Below are positions 43,889 to 51,379 of a stretch of 64,000 nucleotides of DNA, in pieces (within the stretch, counting starts at the first letter, position 1; each line of letters begins with the position of its first letter). The notes under the pieces are model-generated. The model was not told the DNA's origin. It made no database searches and saw only the letters and a program-made list of their open reading frames with translations. Position numbers and translations under genes: made by a program. Source of the DNA: Paracoccus laeviglucosivorans (GTDB lineage: Bacteria; Pseudomonadota; Alphaproteobacteria; Rhodobacterales; Rhodobacteraceae); NCBI RefSeq assembly GCF_900182695.1, contig NZ_FXTK01000017.1, positions 33,130 through 97,129 on the forward strand, in the 5' to 3' direction.

Positions 43889-45463
43889 TCAGGCGATGGT
43901 GGTGGTCGCCGCGTCGCTTTGCCCGTCGGGATAGATGAACAGGCCGTCCACATCCGCCCGCATCCCGTGGATAAGGACCGAGGTGAACAAGCTGAGCGCC
44001 GGAACCTTGTCGGCCAGCATCGGCATCAGATTGGTCTGCAACGATTCCTTGCGCGCTTCCATCGAATGGGCGTTCCGCTCGGCGTCCAGTGCGGCGTCGA
44101 TTTCAGGGTCTTCGATGCCGGTGATCCGCTTGGCGCTGGAATGGAAATGCGTGCGCAGAACCAGATCAGGCTCGGGCGAGCCGGTGGACCAGCCGCAATC
44201 GACCATGTGGCCCGGCCCGCCGCCCGGACGGTCGTAAAGCCGCTCGTTCCATGCCGCGACCTCCATCACGTTCAGCGTGACGGGAAAGCCCTGCTCCTGC
44301 AGCAGCGCGGTGATGACCTCGCCATATTCCTTGGTCTTGGGATAAAACCCGGTCGAGGTGATGTATTCCAGATCCGGCAAGCCTTCGCCGCCCGGAAAGC
44401 CCGCCTCGGCCAGCAGACGCTGGCATTCTTCGGGATTGTATTCGGGATAATTCGGAATATCGAAATATCCGAACTTGATGGGCGAAATGAAGTTGTTCGA
44501 CGCCTCGCCCGCCGTGCCCATGATCTCCATGATCATGCTGCGATCGATCGCATGGGCCGCGGCCTTGCGCACACGCGGATCGTTGAATGGCGGTTTCGAG
44601 CAGCGGAACCACAGGTATTTGTTCTCGACCGAGACAAGACGCGACAGCTTGATCCCCGCCTCGCCCTGCAGGGTTTCGACCTGCTCGGGTTCCAGACGTT
44701 CGATCACGTCGGCCTGGCCGTTCATCAGCGACAGCATCCGCGTGGTGGCATCGCCGACAAAGCTGAACGTAACGCCCGGCACCTTGGGCGCGCCACGGAA
44801 GTAGCCGGGGAACGCCTCCATGACGGTATTGTTGCCTTGCTGGGCCACGAATTTGAACGGCCCCGTGCCGTTCAGGCGCTGCGACAAAGGCCCCTTCGGC
44901 CCGGCCGCCACATCGGTGGCCGACAGGATCGGCAGATAGGACGCAAGGAAGATGAACAGCGACGCACCATAGCCGCCCTTCGAGGTATCGACCACGACGG
45001 TATAATCGTCCGGCGTCGTCACCTCGAACGTATCTGTCGGACCGGGATAGACCTGTTTGGGGCGATCCGCCATCGCGCCGTATTCGAAGGTCGCCTTGAC
45101 GTCTTCGGCCTTGAAGGGCTTGCCGTCATGGAATGTCACGCCCTCGCGCAGCTTGATCTGCAGGCGGTGGGCGTCCAGTTCGGTGATCTCGGTCGCCAGC
45201 TCATAGACGACCTCATCGGGCTGTTCCGGGCGCATCGGCGCACGGGTCAAATAGCCCATGACGAAGCCTTCGATATTGGTCTGCGACAACGTGGTGTGCG
45301 CGGTCGGGTCCCAGTTCCCGGTGATGTTTTCCGCCGACAGAAACACCAGCGGCCGCGCGCCCTGCGCATAGGCCGAGCTGAAGAAGAAGTCGGGATTGAT
45401 GCGGGCCGCGCCGAAAAGCGCCCCGGCGGCCGCGCCGTAACGAAGGAAGTTCCGTCTATCCAT
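43889..45463 (-). CDS. Dipeptide-type ABC transporter substrate-binding protein (DppA-like)
   Basis: A 524-residue SBP_bac_5 protein, periplasmic. The N terminus MDRRNFLRYGAAAGALFGAA has a twin-arginine motif, so export is probably by the Tat pathway. Family segments include LREGVTFHDGKPFKAEDVKA, RLNGTGPFKFVAQQGNNTVM and FNDPRVRKAAAHAIDRSMI. Ligands of the family range from peptides to opines and nickel; the neighbouring genes suggest an amino-alcohol conjugate. The ATG at 45463 has AGGAGAG upstream. Confidence 0.93.
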   Translation of the reverse strand: MDRRNFLRYGAAAGALFGAARINPDFFFSSAYAQGARPLVFLSAENITGNWDPTAHTTLSQTNIEGFVMGYLTRAPMRPEQPDEVVYELATEITELDAHRLQIKLREGVTFHDGKPFKAEDVKATFEYGAMADRPKQVYPGPTDTFEVTTPDDYTVVVDTSKGGYGASLFIFLASYLPILSATDVAAGPKGPLSQRLNGTGPFKFVAQQGNNTVMEAFPGYFRGAPKVPGVTFSFVGDATTRMLSLMNGQADVIERLEPEQVETLQGEAGIKLSRLVSVENKYLWFRCSKPPFNDPRVRKAAAHAIDRSMIMEIMGTAGEASNNFISPIKFGYFDIPNYPEYNPEECQRLLAEAGFPGGEGLPDLEYITSTGFYPKTKEYGEVITALLQEQGFPVTLNVMEVAAWNERLYDRPGGGPGHMVDCGWSTGSPEPDLVLRTHFHSSAKRITGIEDPEIDAALDAERNAHSMEARKESLQTNLMPMLADKVPALSLFTSVLIHGMRADVDGLFIYPDGQSDAATTTIA

Positions 45464-45493
45464 CTCACTCTCCTGTTGGATTGGGTCGCGGTC

Positions 45494-46288
45494 TTACGCC
45501 GCTTGTTGCTTGCGGGTGTCGGCCAGCTTTTCCAGCATGGCGCGATGCAGTTCCGGGGTGGCCGCGGCAAGCACGTCACCTGACGAGTCGACGCCCAGTT
45601 CATCCCCGTGCCAGTCGGTGATCACGCCGCCCGCGCCGCGGATCACCTGAACAACCGGCAGATAGTCATAGGGCTGCAGCCCGGTTTCCAGCACCAGGTC
45701 GCAATGCCCCGAAGCCAGCAGCGCATAGTTGTAGCAATCTCCGCCAAAGCGGATCAGCCGTGCCGACTGGCGCAGCGCCTCGAACGCGGCAGCCTTTGTT
45801 CCGGTGAATAGCAACGGGTCGGTGGTATAGGCAAAGGCCTGCGACAGGTCGCGGCATTCGCTGGTCTGGCAAGGCTGGCCGTTCAGTGTCGTGGGCCGCC
45901 CGGCGATCCCGCTCCAGCGTTCGTCGGTCGCGGGCATGTCGATCTGGCCCAGACAGGGTTTGCCGCCATCCAAAAGCGCCAGAAGCTGGCCGAAAAGCGG
46001 ATGACCTGTCACAAAGCTTTTCGTGCCGTCGATAGGATCGACGATCCAGACATGCTGCCGATCCGCATGAAGGGGGGCTTCCTCCTCTCCGAAGATGCCG
46101 TGATCGGGCCATGCGGCGATGATGCGGGCGCGAATGTAAGCCTCGATCTCGCGGTCGGCCACCGTCACGGGGCTGTCATCGCCCTTGTGTTCAACCCCAA
46201 GCGGCTGGCGAAAATAGCGCGCCGCAATGTCGCGCGCACCGTCCGCCGCAAGGTTTGCGAAACGCAACGCTTCGTCCAGATTGACCAT
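45494..46288 (-). CDS. Inositol monophosphatase-family phosphatase (HisN-like)
   Basis: A 264-residue Mg-dependent phosphatase. The metal-site motifs are GEEEAPLHADRQHVWIVDPI, WIVDPIDGTKSFVTGHPLF and, late, LETGLQPYDYLPVVQVIRGA, where the usual WD pair reads PYD. Family members act on inositol phosphate, histidinol phosphate and other small phosphoesters. It is the first gene of the operon, next to the regulatory region. It may remove phosphate from an imported or kinase-made phospho-amino alcohol, or lower an inducer level; both are inference. Confidence 0.88.
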   Translation of the reverse strand: MVNLDEALRFANLAADGARDIAARYFRQPLGVEHKGDDSPVTVADREIEAYIRARIIAAWPDHGIFGEEEAPLHADRQHVWIVDPIDGTKSFVTGHPLFGQLLALLDGGKPCLGQIDMPATDERWSGIAGRPTTLNGQPCQTSECRDLSQAFAYTTDPLLFTGTKAAAFEALRQSARLIRFGGDCYNYALLASGHCDLVLETGLQPYDYLPVVQVIRGAGGVITDWHGDELGVDSSGDVLAAATPELHRAMLEKLADTRKQQAA

Positions 46289-46300
46289 CAGCCGCCCTTC

Positions 46301-46315
46301 GTGGATTTATGTGGA
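46301..46315. repeat. Operator-like repeat, site 1
   Basis: GTGGATTTATGTGGA at 46301-46315 combines two overlapping 10-mers. TTTATGTGGA (46306-46315) recurs inverted at 46351-46360 and GTGGATTTAT (46301-46310) recurs inverted at 46460-46469. It lies 13 bases upstream of the IMPase start and would block that operon if bound. Confidence 0.55.
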
Positions 46316-46350
46316 ACTTATCGCCAGACAAACCCAATACGCCAATCTAA

Positions 46351-46360
46351 TCCACATAAA
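46351..46360. repeat. Operator-like repeat, site 2
   Basis: TCCACATAAA, the exact inverse of bases 46306-46315, in the AT-rich divergent region between the IMPase operon and the DeoR gene. Confidence 0.55.
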
Positions 46361-46459
46361 AATTAACAGATCGTCATATTATCGCAGTTTAGCCGTGTTT
46401 TTGTGCGGAACTGCCCCAAAATTCGCCGCTGAACCTATGGCATTTGGCAAAAATCGCAT

Positions 46460-46469
46460 ATAAATCCAC
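46460..46469. repeat. Operator-like repeat, site 3
   Basis: ATAAATCCAC, the exact inverse of bases 46301-46310, about 70 bases upstream of the DeoR start. With sites 1 and 2 it suggests one regulator, probably the DeoR protein, binds three places and may loop the region. Confidence 0.55.
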
Positions 46470-46539
46470 AAACGAAAGTTGCAAATGTGGCATTTCTCTG
46501 GCGGCGTGCTAGGCAGAAGCCAATCAGAAGGAGATCGGC

Positions 46540-47331
46540 ATGTGGTCGCACGAGCGTCAGGGCAAGATTCTGGAAATGCTGGTCCGCGATGGCAAGGTGA
46601 TGACGAATCAACTGGCCGATCTGTTCAACGTCTCGCGTGAGACCGTTCGCCGCGACCTGCTGGAGATGGAGGAAACCGGCAGTCTGACGCGCGTGCATGG
46701 CGGCGCGATCCAGTCAGGCCCCGACATCACGCCCGAAGCCGCTTTCGACATTCGCCGCAGCGCCGATGCCAGCGCAAAGGATGCAATCGGCGAAGCGGCC
46801 TGCGCACTGATCGAGCCGGGCATGACGCTGATGATCGACACCGGAACGACGACATTGGCCTTTGCCCATGCGCTGGTGCGGCGCGGTCCGGTGCGCATCA
46901 TCACCAATTCCATCGAAATCGCCCAACTTACCGCCGCCAGCGACTGCGAGACGCTTTTGCTGGGTGGTCGCCCGCACCGCGAGGTTCCCGGCACGTTCGG
47001 GGAGATGACGCTTTCCGAGGTGGACCGTTTTCTGGCCGATATGGCCATCATCTCGCCGGTGGGTCTGCATCCGCATCGTGGTGCGACGGATTATGAACTG
47101 CACGAGGCGGAGCTGGCCCGCGCCATGATGCGGCGTGCCAAGTCGCGGATGATCCTGTGCCATTCGGCCAAAATCGGGGCCGAAAGCCGGGTCGCGATCT
47201 GTGGCCTGGACGAAATCGACCACGTTGTGACCGATGCCCGCCCGAACGAGGTTTTCAGCCTGCCGCGCGGCCAGATGCATTTTACCGAGCCACGGCTTTC
47301 CGTCGCCGATCGGTCCATGCTGCAACGCTAG
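46540..47331 (+). CDS. DeoR/GlpR-family transcriptional regulator
   Basis: A 263-residue repressor. N-terminal helix-turn-helix: ERQGKILEMLVRDGKVMTNQ then LADLFNVSRETVRRDLLEME. C-terminal effector domain: LIDTGTTTLAFAHALV, with the phosphosugar-binding loop IDTGTTT, and TLLLGGRPHREVPGTFGE. DeoR proteins usually sense phosphorylated metabolites, which fits two kinases in the divergent operon. The start ATG at 46540 has a strong AGAAGGAGATC upstream. It converges on the FAH gene. Confidence 0.92.
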   Translation: MWSHERQGKILEMLVRDGKVMTNQLADLFNVSRETVRRDLLEMEETGSLTRVHGGAIQSGPDITPEAAFDIRRSADASAKDAIGEAACALIEPGMTLMIDTGTTTLAFAHALVRRGPVRIITNSIEIAQLTAASDCETLLLGGRPHREVPGTFGEMTLSEVDRFLADMAIISPVGLHPHRGATDYELHEAELARAMMRRAKSRMILCHSAKIGAESRVAICGLDEIDHVVTDARPNEVFSLPRGQMHFTEPRLSVADRSMLQR

Positions 47332-47379
47332 GCGGCTGGGGCAAGACCCGCTATCCGCAGGTCCTGCCATGCGCCGAGA

Positions 47380-48225
47380 TCAGGCGAATTCGCGAACCTC
47401 TTGCCGCTGTTCGCCCAGCCCCTCGATTCCCAGCGTCATCACATCGCCCGCCTTCAGGAACATCGGCGGCTTCATTCCCATGCCGACGCCGGGCGGCGTG
47501 CCGGTCGTCACGATGTCGCCCGCTTCCAGCCGCATGAACTGCGACAGGTAGCTGACAAGATGCGCGATACCAAAGATCATCACCGAGGTGGTGCCGGTCT
47601 GGCGGCGTTCGCCATTCACGTCTAGCCACAGGCCAAGGTTCTGGACATCGCCCACCTCATCGCGCGTCACCAGCCAGGGACCGACCGGGCCAAAGGTCGG
47701 CAGACTTTTGCCCTTGAGCCATTGCCCGCCGCGCTCCAACTGATAGCTGCGTTCCGACACGTCATTGCAGATGCAGTATCCGGCGACGTGATCCAGCGCC
47801 TCGGCCTCGGTCACGCGGAATGCGGGGGTGCCGATGACAAAGGCGATTTCGACCTCCCAATCGGATTTTTGCGAACCCGCCGGGATCAGCACAGGATCGG
47901 TCGGGCCGGACAAGGATGACGGCGCCTTGCTGAAGACAATCGGCTCGGACGGGATCGGCATGTTCGATTCATGCGCGTGATCGACATAATTCAGACCGAC
48001 CGCGATGAAATGCGACGGGCGTGGCACGCAGGGGCCAAGCCGGGTGTCGGCAGGGACCACGGGCAGCGATGCCGTGTCCAGCGCGGCCAGACGGGCCAGA
48101 CCATCGGGCGACAGCGCGGCGGCGTCGAAATCGGCGATCACGCCGGACAGGTCACGGATCTGGCCGGATGCATCCATCAGGCCCGGCTTTTCACTGCCGG
48201 GGGCGCCGAAGCGGAGAAGTTTCAT
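47380..48225 (-). CDS. Fumarylacetoacetate hydrolase-family protein
   Basis: A 281-residue FAH-fold enzyme. Metal and substrate motifs: FIAVGLNYVDHAHESNMPIP, then KSDWEVEIAFVIG and CICNDVSERSYQ with the acidic metal ligands, and MRLEAGDIVTTGTPPGVGMG. The full-length one-domain form with this pattern is common in sugar-acid pathways (such as 2,4-diketo-3-deoxy-L-fuconate hydrolase), which fits the UxaA-type dehydratase nearby. It starts 61 bases after the binding-protein stop, with a terminator between them. Confidence 0.9.
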   Translation of the reverse strand: MKLLRFGAPGSEKPGLMDASGQIRDLSGVIADFDAAALSPDGLARLAALDTASLPVVPADTRLGPCVPRPSHFIAVGLNYVDHAHESNMPIPSEPIVFSKAPSSLSGPTDPVLIPAGSQKSDWEVEIAFVIGTPAFRVTEAEALDHVAGYCICNDVSERSYQLERGGQWLKGKSLPTFGPVGPWLVTRDEVGDVQNLGLWLDVNGERRQTGTTSVMIFGIAHLVSYLSQFMRLEAGDIVTTGTPPGVGMGMKPPMFLKAGDVMTLGIEGLGEQRQEVREFA

Positions 48226-48241
48226 CTGTGCTTTCCTTGGG

Positions 48242-48277
48242 CAAGAAAAAGCCCGGCGGGTGTGAAGGCCCGCCGGG
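48242..48277 (-). terminator. Rho-independent terminator after the binding-protein gene
   Basis: A 9-bp perfect stem (CCCGGCGGG 48252-48260, CCCGCCGGG 48269-48277) with an 8-base loop, followed on the minus strand by CTTTTTCTTG. It lies just after the substrate-binding protein stop at 48287 and before the FAH start at 48225, so FAH may need readthrough or its own promoter. Confidence 0.85.
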
Positions 48278-48286
48278 TCAGGGGGG

Positions 48287-49105
48287 TCAGTTGGTCAGCA
48301 TCTCGGCAGGCAGGGGCTGGCCGAAATAATGTTCGTAAAAGCCGTTCAGCACGCCGTTATGCAGGTTCGTCGCAACCCATTCGTTGACCCATGCCTCAAG
48401 CTCGGGTTCGTTCTGGCGCAGGCCGACAGCCATGGGATAGGCGGCAAGTTCCAGCTTGATGTCCAGATTGCGCTGCGGGTTCTGCTTGATGACCGTCTGC
48501 GCGGTCGAAAGCGCGCCTGCCAGATAATCCTGTTGGCCGGTCTGGATCGCGGTGGTCGCCGTCGCCTCATCCTCATAGCGCACGATGCGGGCGTCGCCGC
48601 CGGTATCCTTGGCAGCCTTGGCCAGTTCGATATCCGAGGTGGTGCCACGCGCCACCGAAATCGCCTGCCCGTCCAGCGCCTTGAAATCCGCGACCGCCGC
48701 GTCTTTCGGCCCAAGGATGACCACCGGGATCACACCATAAGGACGCGAGAAAGAGATGACCTTTTTACGCTCCTCGGTGATCGAGAAGGATGCGATCACC
48801 AGATCGGCCTTGCTGGACAACAGGAACGGCACGCGGTTCGCGCCCGAGACCTGCACCACCTCAAGGTTGACGCCCAGATCCTTGGCCAACGCCTTGGCGG
48901 TATCGATGTCCAGCCCGGTCTGCTGCGCCTTGGCGTCCAGCATCCCGTAAGGCGGATGCGCGATGTCCACGGCGATGCGAACCGTGCCGCGCGCCTTGAT
49001 TTCGTCCAGCGTATTGGCCTGCGCCTGCGGGCCAAAGCCCACCAGACCCAGCATCAGGGCCAGCGCCCCTGCCCCAAGAACGCCTCTGCGGTTCGTCTTA
49101 GTCAT
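48287..49105 (-). CDS. Polar-solute ABC transporter substrate-binding protein (SBP_bac_3)
   Basis: A 272-residue periplasmic protein with a signal peptide (basic start MTKTNRRG, hydrophobic core, cleavage after PQAQA) and the SBP_bac_3 core DEIKARGTVRIAVDIAHPPY, LDIDTAKALAKDLGVNLEVV and GQAISVARGTTSDIELAKAA. It is from the polar amino-acid class but lies among sugar-acid genes, so its ligand may be a hydroxy or sugar acid. Start ATG 49105 has GGGAGGGA upstream. Confidence 0.92.
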   Translation of the reverse strand: MTKTNRRGVLGAGALALMLGLVGFGPQAQANTLDEIKARGTVRIAVDIAHPPYGMLDAKAQQTGLDIDTAKALAKDLGVNLEVVQVSGANRVPFLLSSKADLVIASFSITEERKKVISFSRPYGVIPVVILGPKDAAVADFKALDGQAISVARGTTSDIELAKAAKDTGGDARIVRYEDEATATTAIQTGQQDYLAGALSTAQTVIKQNPQRNLDIKLELAAYPMAVGLRQNEPELEAWVNEWVATNLHNGVLNGFYEHYFGQPLPAEMLTN

Positions 49106-49131
49106 GTCATTCCCTCCCGGTTTATTATGAA

Positions 49132-49905
49132 TTACAACCCGCTGCCGACGAATTGCCGCAACTCGTCGGTCTGGGGATTGGCCAGCATTTTTCCTGAACC
49201 CTGTTCCCAGACTTTGCCTTGATGCATGTAGACGACCTGATCTGCGACCTGCCGGGCAAAGGCCATTTCATGCGTGACCAGCACCATCGTCATGCCGCCC
49301 GCCGCCAGCTTGCCGATGACGCGCAGAACCTCTCCGGTCAGTTCGGGGTCAAGCGCGCTGGTCACTTCGTCAAACAGCATCAGCTTGGGGCGCATAGCCA
49401 AGGACCGCGCAATGGCGACGCGCTGTTGTTGCCCGCCCGAAAGTTGTTCGGGATAGGCGTCCATGCGGTCGCCCAGACCGACCTGCGCCAGTACCTCGGA
49501 CGCCAATTCGCGGGCTTGGTCGCGGTTCAGCTTGCGGACCTTGCGCGGGGCCAGCGTGACGTTCTGTTTCACCGTCAGATGCGGGAACAGGTTGTAGCTT
49601 TGAAAGACGATGCCGACTTCCTGCCGCAGCGCCCGCAGATCGACGCCGGGACGGTGCAGGGAATAGCCGCAGACCTCCAGTTCACCGGCGCTGATCGGTT
49701 CCAGCGCGTTGATACAGCGCAGCGCGGTGCTTTTGCCCGATCCGCTGCGCCCGATCAGCGCAACCACCTGCCCCGGCGCGACGGTCAGGTCGATGCCCTT
49801 CAGCACCTCAAGCGCACCAAAGCTTTTGCGGACGCCCCGGAAGGTGACCAAGGGGGCGGCAGTGCCGGAAAGGCTGGCGGTGTCGATGGCGGACATGCTG
49901 GTCAT
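49132..49905 (-). CDS. Polar-solute ABC transporter ATP-binding protein
   Basis: A 257-residue PAAT ATPase: Walker A GRSGSGKS, Q-loop VFQSYNLFPHLTV, signature [16 protein letters not shown], Walker B LMLFDEVTSALDPELTGEV and VTHEMAFA. About 20 N-terminal residues precede the usual start; ATG 49905 overlaps the permease stop as ATGA, and a second ATG at 49896 is possible. It serves the two permeases upstream. Confidence 0.93.
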   Translation of the reverse strand: MTSMSAIDTASLSGTAAPLVTFRGVRKSFGALEVLKGIDLTVAPGQVVALIGRSGSGKSTALRCINALEPISAGELEVCGYSLHRPGVDLRALRQEVGIVFQSYNLFPHLTVKQNVTLAPRKVRKLNRDQARELASEVLAQVGLGDRMDAYPEQLSGGQQQRVAIARSLAMRPKLMLFDEVTSALDPELTGEVLRVIGKLAAGGMTMVLVTHEMAFARQVADQVVYMHQGKVWEQGSGKMLANPQTDELRQFVGSGL

Positions 49906-50552
49906 GCGGCGCTCCGTGCTAGCTTGCGTTCAAAGCGGCAGGCGAACAGCGACAGCGGAAAGCAGATCGCGAAATATAGCGCCGCGGCGATGGTAAAGAT
50001 GGCAAAGGGGGTGAAGGTGGCGTTGTTCAGCACCTTGGCCGAATAGGTCAGGTCAAAGAACCCGATCACCACCGAATAGGACGAGTTCTTGACGATCTGC
50101 ACAAGGAAACCGACCGTCGGCGGAATGGCGATGCGCAGCGCCTGCGGCAGGATCACATAGATAAATTGCTGCGGTGCGCTGAGTGCCAGACATTCCGCCG
50201 CCTCGCGCTGGGTCTTGGGAACGGCCATCAGGCAGCCCTTCCAGATCTCGCCCAGATAGGCGCTGGAATACAGCGTCATGGCAATAGCCGCCGCCACCAA
50301 GGCAGACACCGAAAAGCCATAGATGCTGACCCCGAAATACACGACGAACATGATGACGGGCAGCGGCACGCCCTGCACGAACTGGACGTAAAGGCTGGAT
50401 ATGCGCCGCAGCCAACGCGACTTCGCGGATCGCGCCAGCGCCACCGGCAAGCCGATCACAGTGCCGCCGACAAAGCCCATCAGCGACAAAAGCAGCGTCC
50501 AGCCCGTGCCTTGCAGCAGAAATTGCAGTTGTTCTGGTGTCAGTCCCAACAT
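49902..50552 (-). CDS. Polar-solute ABC transporter permease
   Basis: A 216-residue HisMQ-type permease with EIWKGCLMAVPKTQREAAEC followed by LSAPQQFIYVILPQALRIAI, the EAA loop. About five membrane segments; standard length for the family. It pairs with the 50586-51269 permease. Confidence 0.92.
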   Translation of the reverse strand: MLGLTPEQLQFLLQGTGWTLLLSLMGFVGGTVIGLPVALARSAKSRWLRRISSLYVQFVQGVPLPVIMFVVYFGVSIYGFSVSALVAAAIAMTLYSSAYLGEIWKGCLMAVPKTQREAAECLALSAPQQFIYVILPQALRIAIPPTVGFLVQIVKNSSYSVVIGFFDLTYSAKVLNNATFTPFAIFTIAAALYFAICFPLSLFACRFERKLARSAA

Positions 50553-50585
50553 CTCTGTTCCCCTCCCCGGACTGGATAGCTTGGT

Positions 50586-51269
50586 CTAAAGCGGCGTCCC
50601 CAAGCGCCGCAGTCGCGGAAAGCTGCCCCGCGCGACAAAGTGCAGCAGCAGGCGCAGCCCCGTCGCCAGGGCCAGATAGACCAGCGCGATCACCACATAG
50701 ACGTCGAAGCCCCGGAAAGTGATGGACTGGATCTGATAGCCGACGCCCGTCAGCTCCTCGACCGAGATTTGCGACATGATGCTGGTCGCCAGCATCATCA
50801 GGATGAATTGGCTGATCAGCGCCGGGTAGACCCGTTCCGCCGCCTGCGGCAGCTGGATCGACCAGAACATCTGCCAGCGCGACAGGGCCAGACATTCGCC
50901 AGCCTCAAGCTCTCCCTTCGGGATCGACTGGAAACCGGCGCGCATGATCTCGGCGGAATAGGCGCCGGTGTTGATGACCAGCGCGATGACCGCCGCCGGG
51001 AACGGCCCGATGCGCGCGCCAAGCACCGCAAGGCCGAAGAACAGCCAAAAGACCTGGATCACCAAGGGCGTGTTCCGAATACCCTCGATATAGCCGGTGA
51101 CAATCCAGCGCAGCCAGCGCGGTCCGTTCATCCGCGCCACAGCGCAGGCGGTGCCAAGCGCAAAGCCCGGCAGAATAGTCAGCAATGTCAGCCATATGGT
51201 CAGGCGGATGCCCGACCATATTTCGGCGCTGAAGCTGCCGATAAAGCTGAAGTCGAACGTATAGGCCAA
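50586..51269 (-). CDS. Polar-solute ABC transporter permease
   Basis: A 227-residue permease with AEIMRAGFQSIPKGELEAGE and CLALSRWQMFWSIQLPQAAE, the EAA loop. It starts with TTG at 51269, supported by GGGGAGGGGGAC just upstream; no better ATG gives the N-terminal segment. It is the first gene of the transporter operon and diverges from the UxaA gene across about 110 bases. Confidence 0.9.
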   Translation of the reverse strand: MAYTFDFSFIGSFSAEIWSGIRLTIWLTLLTILPGFALGTACAVARMNGPRWLRWIVTGYIEGIRNTPLVIQVFWLFFGLAVLGARIGPFPAAVIALVINTGAYSAEIMRAGFQSIPKGELEAGECLALSRWQMFWSIQLPQAAERVYPALISQFILMMLATSIMSQISVEELTGVGYQIQSITFRGFDVYVVIALVYLALATGLRLLLHFVARGSFPRLRRLGTPL

Positions 51270-51379
51270 GCGCGTCCCCCTCCCCTAAGCCGCGTGGTCA
51301 TGGGCCTTGACAGCCCTTGGGTCAAAGTGAAATGACTTTTGCAGGCAATGTCAATTTATTTTCCGAGGGAGGGAAGGAC

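Noticed and set aside
43919..45583. Long plus-strand open frame opposite the DppA-like gene
   Set aside because: Antisense shadow; the minus strand encodes a standard SBP_bac_5 protein.
47340..47368. Possible terminator between the convergent DeoR and FAH genes
   Set aside because: GGCAAGACC and GGTCCTGCC pair with one wobble over an 11-base loop, but there is no T-run on either strand, so the call is too weak.
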